DNA from: UBA3700 sp002372775
GTDB taxonomy: Bacteria > Bacillota > Clostridia > Christensenellales > UBA3700
Assembly: GCA_946615965.1 (NCBI GenBank)
Contig: CAMOIC010000026.1
Span: 1 to 19,909, forward strand
Direction: 5' to 3'
Length of the DNA stretch: 19,909 nt
This document shows positions 15,094 through 19,909 of this stretch, one piece after another (position 1 is the first letter of the stretch; every line of letters begins with the position of its first letter). The notes beneath the pieces were generated by a model that ran no database searches, was not told where the DNA came from, and saw only the letters and a list, made by a program, of their open reading frames with translations. Made by a program: the position numbers and the translations under genes.

Positions 15094-15720
15094 ATGGCAG
15101 AAAAGTTAAAAGTTAATCCTACCCGAATGGAGCTTAAGCGTTTAAAAGAACGTTTAAAAACTGCAGCTCGTGGACATAAGCTATTAAAAGATAAGTCTGA
15201 TGAAATGATTAGACAATTCGTTGGCTATGCAAGGGAAAACAAAAAACTTAGAGAAGAAGTTGAAGGAGACTTAGCAAATGCATTAACAGTGTTCTTGCTA
15301 GCAAAGTCAGTATCTGATGAAGCTGCAATTCAAGAAGCTGTTGCTATGCCAGGAACTAAAGTATCCTTAGATTTAACAACTAAAAATGTTATGTCAGTTC
15401 AAGTACCAGGTATTGAGATAAAAGAAGGAGATGTATCTGAAAAATATCCATACTCTTTTGCCTCAGTAACTTCTGAACTTGATTCTTCAATTGCAACAAT
15501 TTCAGAACTATTAGTAAAACTTGTTAAACTTGCTGAAGTTGAAAAAACTTGCAATATGCTTGCTGTAGAAATTGAAAAGAACAGAAGAAGAGTTAATGCT
15601 CTTGAGTATGTAATGATTCCTCAAACAGAGGAAGCAATAAAAGATATATCAATGAAACTTGATGAAAATGAGAGATCTAATACTGTTAGATTAATGAAGG
15701 TAAAAACTATAATTCAATAG
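15094..15720 (+). CDS. ntpD: V-type ATPase central-shaft subunit D
   Basis: Subunit D is the coiled-coil rotor axle inside the A3B3 head. The 208 residues begin with the family motif NPTRMELKRLKERL, followed by AARGHKLLKDKSDEM (about 24-38), and end in a second long helix (about 150-205) with EKNRRRVNALEYVMIPQTEE, the returning strand of the coiled coil. AAAGGAAA (15083-15090) is the ribosome site. It is the last ATPase gene here; the Enterococcus ntpH and ntpJ (K+ uptake) genes do not follow. A glycosidase gene begins 20 nt after the stop with no terminator between. Confidence 0.96.
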   Translation: MAEKLKVNPTRMELKRLKERLKTAARGHKLLKDKSDEMIRQFVGYARENKKLREEVEGDLANALTVFLLAKSVSDEAAIQEAVAMPGTKVSLDLTTKNVMSVQVPGIEIKEGDVSEKYPYSFASVTSELDSSIATISELLVKLVKLAEVEKTCNMLAVEIEKNRRRVNALEYVMIPQTEEAIKDISMKLDENERSNTVRLMKVKTIIQ

Positions 15721-15740
15721 GAAATATAAGGAAGGGTTTT

Positions 15741-18149
15741 ATGAAGGATATTATAGAAATTTTATCCCAAATGACACTAGAAGAGAAGGCATCATTATGT
15801 TCAGGTTTTGATTTTTGGACTACAAAGCCTGTAGACAGATTAAATATTCCATCTGCAAGAATGTCAGATGGCCCTCATGGTTTAAGAAAAGAAGATGACT
15901 CAGATACAGATGTTGGTGTAAAGAGATCATTCCCAGCTACATCATTCCCACCTGCAGTTAATATGGCTTCATCTTGGAATGAAGATGTTGCTGCAAGCGT
16001 TGCAGAACAAATTGCATATGAATGTAAAGATCAAGGAGTTTCTTTCATCTTAGGACCAGGAACTAATATTAAGCGTAATCCACTATGTGGTAGAAACTTT
16101 GAGTATTTCTCCGAAGATCCATTCTTATCTGGTAAGATGAGTAGAAGTTATATTGAAGCTTGTCAAAAGCATGGTGTTGGTACATCTCTAAAGCACTTTG
16201 CTGCTAATAACCAAGAAAAACTAAGAATGACAATTAGTGCTGTTATAGATGAGAGAGCATTAAGAGAAATATATTTACCTGCATTTGAAGAAGCTACAAA
16301 AGCTCAACCTTGGACTGTTATGTGTTCATATAACAGAATCAATGGTGTTTATTCTTCAGATAACAAGAAATTACTTACAGATATCTTACGTGATGAATGG
16401 GGATATAAGGGGCTTGTTGTTTCAGACTGGAATGCTTTAAATGATAGAGTTCAAGCTATTAAAGCTGGACTTGATCTAGAAATGCCAGCATGCGGTGGAA
16501 AAACAGATAGACAAATTGTAAAGGCTGTAAACGAAGGCGCACTTACAATGGAAGAATTAGATAAGTGTGTACTTAGAGTATTAGATTTAGTATTTAAGTG
16601 TGATGAAAACTTAGAAAAGGATTATAAGGCTGATTACGAAAAAGCTCATAAAGTTGCTAAGATGGCAGCCGATGAAAGTATCGTTCTTCTAAAGAATAGT
16701 GCAAATGTATTACCAATTAAGAAACAAGATGTTGTAGTAATTGGTGAACTTGCAAATACTTTAAGATATCAAGGTGCTGGTTCTTCAAGAATTAATCCAT
16801 ATAAACTTGTTAACTTCATTGACGCATTAAAGGAAGATGGCGTTAATGTTGATTTCCATGCTGGTTATACATTACAAGGCGATGGATATAATAGAGACTT
16901 ATTTGATGATGCTGTAGAAGCTGTAAAGACAGATAAGCAAGTTATTGTATTTGTTGGTCTTACAGATGAATATGAAACAGAAGGTTTAGATAGATCACAT
17001 TTATCTTTACCATCAGGTCAAGAAGATTTAATTAAGATGGTTGCTCAAGCAAACAAGAATGCAATATTTGTATTACTTGGTGGTTCTCCAGTTGAAATGC
17101 CATGGATTGATTCTGTAGATACATTAGTTAATGGATATCTTCCAGGTGAAGCTGGTGGTGAATCTCTAAGAGATATCATCTTTGGTAAGGTTAACCCATC
17201 AGGTAAGCTTGCTGAAACATATCCAATTAAACTTGAAGATGAATTGTCTTCTAAATTCTTCCCAATGGGACCTAAGAATGTTGAATATAGAGAAAGTATC
17301 TTTGTTGGCTATAGATATTTCGATAGCGCAAAGAAGGATGTATTATTCCCATTTGGCTTTGGACTTTCATATACAACATTTGAATATAGCAACCTAAAGG
17401 TTGATGGATTCAAAGTATCATTTACTATCAAAAATACTGGTAAGGTTGATGGTAAGGAAGTTTGCCAAGTATACGTTAAGGATTTAGCTCCAAAAGTATT
17501 TAAGGCAGAAAAAGAATTAAAGGGATTCAAGAAAGTATTTATTAAGGCCGGCGAGAGTGTAGATGTTGAGATTGAATTAGATAGAAGAAGTTTTGCATTC
17601 TATAACACAAAGATTAATGATTGGTCAGCATTAAATGGTAAATACGAAATTCTAGTTGGTGCATCTTCTAGAGATATTAAATTGCAACAAGAAGTTGAAA
17701 TGAAGAATCTAGATAAGGATGTTGAAGTAGAGAACTACTTAGAAAAGTGCCCAGAATATTATTCTATCTCTGAATTAGATGACATCTCTAAGGAAACATT
17801 TGAAAAGTTATATGGAGATACAATTCCAGAAAATGTAAAGACAAAGAGAGGACACTTTGACGTTAATGCTACAATCGATGAATTAAGATGTTGCTTAGTT
17901 GGTAAGATTATTATGGCTGCAGCTCCAGCTGTAATTAAGTCTCAAGTTAAGAATGCTGACTTCACAACAATGCTTATGATCGAAATGGGTATGAGAGAAA
18001 TGCCACTAAGAGGCTTAAATGGCGTAACAGGCGGTCTACTAGATGATAGCATTACTGATGGTATGCTTCTTTGGGCAAATAAACACTATTTTAAAGCTCT
18101 AGGAAAATTAATCAAGGGTTTATTCAAAACTGTTGGAAATTTAAAATAG
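15741..18149 (+). CDS. Glycoside hydrolase family 3 beta-glucosidase-like enzyme
   Basis: This 802-residue enzyme probably cleaves terminal beta-linked glucose or a related sugar from oligosaccharides. No signal peptide is present, so it should act in the cytosol. The TIM-barrel domain (about 10-290) shows ARMSDGPHGLR (39-49), GRNFEYFSEDPF (117-128), KHFAANNQE (151-159) and VVSDW (226-230) with nucleophile D229. The second domain (about 310-540) has the ETEGLDRSHLSLP loop (412-424), which carries acidic residues near the active site, and ends with FPFGFGLSYTTF (536-547). A fibronectin-III-like domain spans about 555-650. Residues 655-802 form a helical tail with MREMPLRGL. I recall similar tails in other Bacillota GH3 enzymes but know no function. 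AAGGAAGGG lies just before the ATG. It may belong to the V-ATPase transcript. Confidence 0.93.
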   Translation: MKDIIEILSQMTLEEKASLCSGFDFWTTKPVDRLNIPSARMSDGPHGLRKEDDSDTDVGVKRSFPATSFPPAVNMASSWNEDVAASVAEQIAYECKDQGVSFILGPGTNIKRNPLCGRNFEYFSEDPFLSGKMSRSYIEACQKHGVGTSLKHFAANNQEKLRMTISAVIDERALREIYLPAFEEATKAQPWTVMCSYNRINGVYSSDNKKLLTDILRDEWGYKGLVVSDWNALNDRVQAIKAGLDLEMPACGGKTDRQIVKAVNEGALTMEELDKCVLRVLDLVFKCDENLEKDYKADYEKAHKVAKMAADESIVLLKNSANVLPIKKQDVVVIGELANTLRYQGAGSSRINPYKLVNFIDALKEDGVNVDFHAGYTLQGDGYNRDLFDDAVEAVKTDKQVIVFVGLTDEYETEGLDRSHLSLPSGQEDLIKMVAQANKNAIFVLLGGSPVEMPWIDSVDTLVNGYLPGEAGGESLRDIIFGKVNPSGKLAETYPIKLEDELSSKFFPMGPKNVEYRESIFVGYRYFDSAKKDVLFPFGFGLSYTTFEYSNLKVDGFKVSFTIKNTGKVDGKEVCQVYVKDLAPKVFKAEKELKGFKKVFIKAGESVDVEIELDRRSFAFYNTKINDWSALNGKYEILVGASSRDIKLQQEVEMKNLDKDVEVENYLEKCPEYYSISELDDISKETFEKLYGDTIPENVKTKRGHFDVNATIDELRCCLVGKIIMAAAPAVIKSQVKNADFTTMLMIEMGMREMPLRGLNGVTGGLLDDSITDGMLLWANKHYFKALGKLIKGLFKTVGNLK

Positions 18150-18158
18150 AAGGCGTAA

Positions 18159-19895
18159 ATGGGACTTAAAACAAGATTTGAGGTAGGAGAGATTCCGCAT
18201 AGTGAATATCCAAGACCACAAATGGTTAGAGATAACTATAAGATTTTAAATGGTCTATGGGATTTTGCGGTTGTAGATGCTCTTATTGAAAAACCTGAAA
18301 AGATTGAATATGAAGGCAAGATTTTAGTTCCATTCTGCATAGAAAGCCCTCTATCTAAGGTAAATAGAGAATTTTTACCAAATCAAACTTTAGTTTATAG
18401 AACTACATTTAAATATAAAGCAAAGGATGCTATTCCTTTGCTTCATTTTGATGCAGTAGATTATAAGTGTTTTGTATATCTAAATGATATCTATTTAGGA
18501 AGTCATGAGGGTGGATATTTTAATTTCTCATTTGATATATCTGAAGCATTAAAGCAAGTAGGGGATAATGAACTTGTAGTTCTTGTTCAAGACCCATCAG
18601 ATTCATTCACTCAACAAAGAGGTAAGCAAAGCTTAAAGCGTGGTGGAATTTGGTATACACCTACATCAGGTATTTGGCAATCTGTATGGCTTGAAAATGT
18701 TCCTCAAACATACATTGAAAGAGTTGTTATAAAACCAGATATTGATGAATCAATTGTAGATATTACAATTATTACAAATAAGGAAGTAGAAAGATATTCT
18801 GTAGATATTAATTTTGCAGGACATAGAGTTGCATTTAAAGATAGTACTTTAAATTCATTTAAAGTAAAGATTAGAAATCAAAAGCTTTGGTCACCAGAAG
18901 AACCAAATCTATATGATATTACGGTCTCAGCTGGAGATGATGAAGTTAAGTGCTACTTTGGAATGAGAAAATTTGAGTTAAGAGATAGAGATTTCTATTT
19001 AAATAATAGAAAATATTTCCTAACAGGAGCTCTTGATCAAGGATATTGGCCAGATGGTTTATTAACACCTCCATCCGATGAAGCTATTCAGTTTGATATT
19101 GATTTTGCAAAGAGTGTAGGTCTTAACTGTTTAAGAAAGCATATTAAAATTGAGCCAATGCGTTTTTATTACCATTGTGATAAAAAAGGTATTATTGTAT
19201 GGCAAGATATGATAAATGGTGGCGGACAATTCTCAACACTATATCATATGATTCTTCCTACATTAGGTGTTAATGTGTCAGATAACAAATACAAAGTATT
19301 TGGAAGAGATGATGTTTCAAGAAATGAATTTAAACTAGATTTAGGCCGTATGGTTAAGCAATTATATAATGCTCCATCAATTTGTCTATGGGGAATATTT
19401 AATGAAGCGTGGGGTCAATTTGACTCTCAAAAGATGCTTGAATATTTACTAAAACTAGACAGAACAAGAGCTATTGATGCAACATCGGGTTGGTATAACC
19501 AAGGCAATCATTTAGTAAGTATACATAAGTATATATTGCCAATAAAGATGCCAAAAACAAAGAGGGCAGTTGCTCTAACAGAATTCGGTGGTTATTCATG
19601 CCCAGTAGATGGACATATTTATTCAGATAAGAAATTTGGATATTTAATGTATTCAAATTTAGAAAGATTAAATAAGGCAATAGAGAAGTTGTATTTAAAG
19701 CAAGTCTTTAAAGCTGTTAAGCTTGGATTGAATTCTTGTATTTATACTCAGCTTACTGACGTTGAAGATGAAATTAATGGTTTAATCACTTACGATAGAG
19801 AAGTGGTGAAGATTAATAAAGATATGTTTATAAATATAAACAACGAATTAAAGAAAGATAATAAAGATAATAAACCAAAAGAAGATGAAGAATAA
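18159..19895 (+). CDS. Glycoside hydrolase family 2 enzyme, substrate unknown
   Basis: A 578-residue cytosolic GH2 enzyme (beta-galactosidase/glucuronidase/mannosidase superfamily). The N-terminal jelly-roll (about 10-180) contains LNGLWDF (30-36), VPFCIESPLS (57-66), VYRTTF (79-84) and TSGIWQSVWLE (169-179). A short immunoglobulin-like domain (185-275) and a TIM barrel (about 280-555) follow. The acid/base is E416 in WGIFNEAWGQ and the nucleophile E475 in ALTEFGGYS; LRKHIKIEPMRFYYH and TDVEDEINGLITYD are further barrel motifs. It lacks the extra C-terminal domains of LacZ and ends in a charged Lys/Asp/Asn tail (about 562-578). Substrate cannot be assigned: galactoside, glucuronide and mannoside are all possible. 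AGAAGG (18148-18153) is the ribosome site; the gap to the GH3 gene is 9 nt. Confidence 0.92.
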   Translation: MGLKTRFEVGEIPHSEYPRPQMVRDNYKILNGLWDFAVVDALIEKPEKIEYEGKILVPFCIESPLSKVNREFLPNQTLVYRTTFKYKAKDAIPLLHFDAVDYKCFVYLNDIYLGSHEGGYFNFSFDISEALKQVGDNELVVLVQDPSDSFTQQRGKQSLKRGGIWYTPTSGIWQSVWLENVPQTYIERVVIKPDIDESIVDITIITNKEVERYSVDINFAGHRVAFKDSTLNSFKVKIRNQKLWSPEEPNLYDITVSAGDDEVKCYFGMRKFELRDRDFYLNNRKYFLTGALDQGYWPDGLLTPPSDEAIQFDIDFAKSVGLNCLRKHIKIEPMRFYYHCDKKGIIVWQDMINGGGQFSTLYHMILPTLGVNVSDNKYKVFGRDDVSRNEFKLDLGRMVKQLYNAPSICLWGIFNEAWGQFDSQKMLEYLLKLDRTRAIDATSGWYNQGNHLVSIHKYILPIKMPKTKRAVALTEFGGYSCPVDGHIYSDKKFGYLMYSNLERLNKAIEKLYLKQVFKAVKLGLNSCIYTQLTDVEDEINGLITYDREVVKINKDMFININNELKKDNKDNKPKEDEE

Positions 19896-19909
19896 TTGAT
19901 ACAAAAAAG

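Noticed and set aside
1..19909. CRISPR arrays, insertion sequences, prophage, toxin-antitoxin or defence genes
   Set aside because: No regularly spaced repeats, transposase or phage-type proteins, or paired small toxin/antitoxin genes were seen; gene content and codon use look uniform and chromosomal.

Overview
The window is AT-rich DNA from a low-GC Gram-positive-type bacterium (Bacillota; an anaerobic or gut lineage is likely but cannot be proved from here). Pointers are AGA-dominated arginine codons, AGGAG-type ribosome sites, a ywlC-ywlE-rpiB gene order as in Bacillus, and a bacterial V-type ATPase operon with the Enterococcus hirae gene order F-I-K-E-C-G-A-B-D. TGG encodes tryptophan and TGA is used as a stop, so the standard bacterial code applies.

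Layout. (1) Bases 1-74 hold the 3' end of a 5S rRNA and a strong intrinsic terminator, so an rRNA operon ends here. (2) Bases 197-3713 hold a plus-strand unit: an OmpR/PhoB-type response regulator, a membrane sensor kinase of PhoR/WalK type, and class I mannose-6-phosphate isomerase (manA). The genes overlap by 11 and 14 nt and the unit ends at a clear terminator. (3) Bases 3728-5053, minus strand, encode an unusual cytosolic protein with a long Glu-rich centre and a C-terminal domain that looks like two copies of a YegP/DUF1508-like unit. (4) A short divergent promoter region (5054-5181) leads to sua5 (tRNA t6A synthesis) and a YwlE-like protein-arginine phosphatase, which overlap in an ATGA and end at a terminator. 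(5) A new promoter at about 6677-6706 starts a long run of same-strand genes with no visible internal terminator: rpiB, nine V-ATPase genes, then a family 3 and a family 2 glycoside hydrolase. It runs nearly to the window end.

How the genes work together. The nine ntp genes supply rotor, stator, catalytic head and membrane motor of an A/V-type ATPase. All sodium ligands known from E. hirae NtpK are conserved, so a Na+-coupled enzyme is the best inference. The two glycosidases lack signal peptides and should act in the cytoplasm on imported oligosaccharides. With RpiB and ManA this gives a sugar-catabolism theme around the ion pump. YwlC/Sua5 and YwlE serve tRNA modification and arginine-phosphate signalling.

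Most of the window is ordinary core metabolism. I see no CRISPR array, mobile element, phage gene, toxin-antitoxin pair or defence system. The least explained object is the minus-strand acidic protein. Other points worth checking are the apparently leaderless sua5 message, the glycosidase genes in the ATPase transcription unit, the kinase-manA overlap and two small palindromes at promoters.
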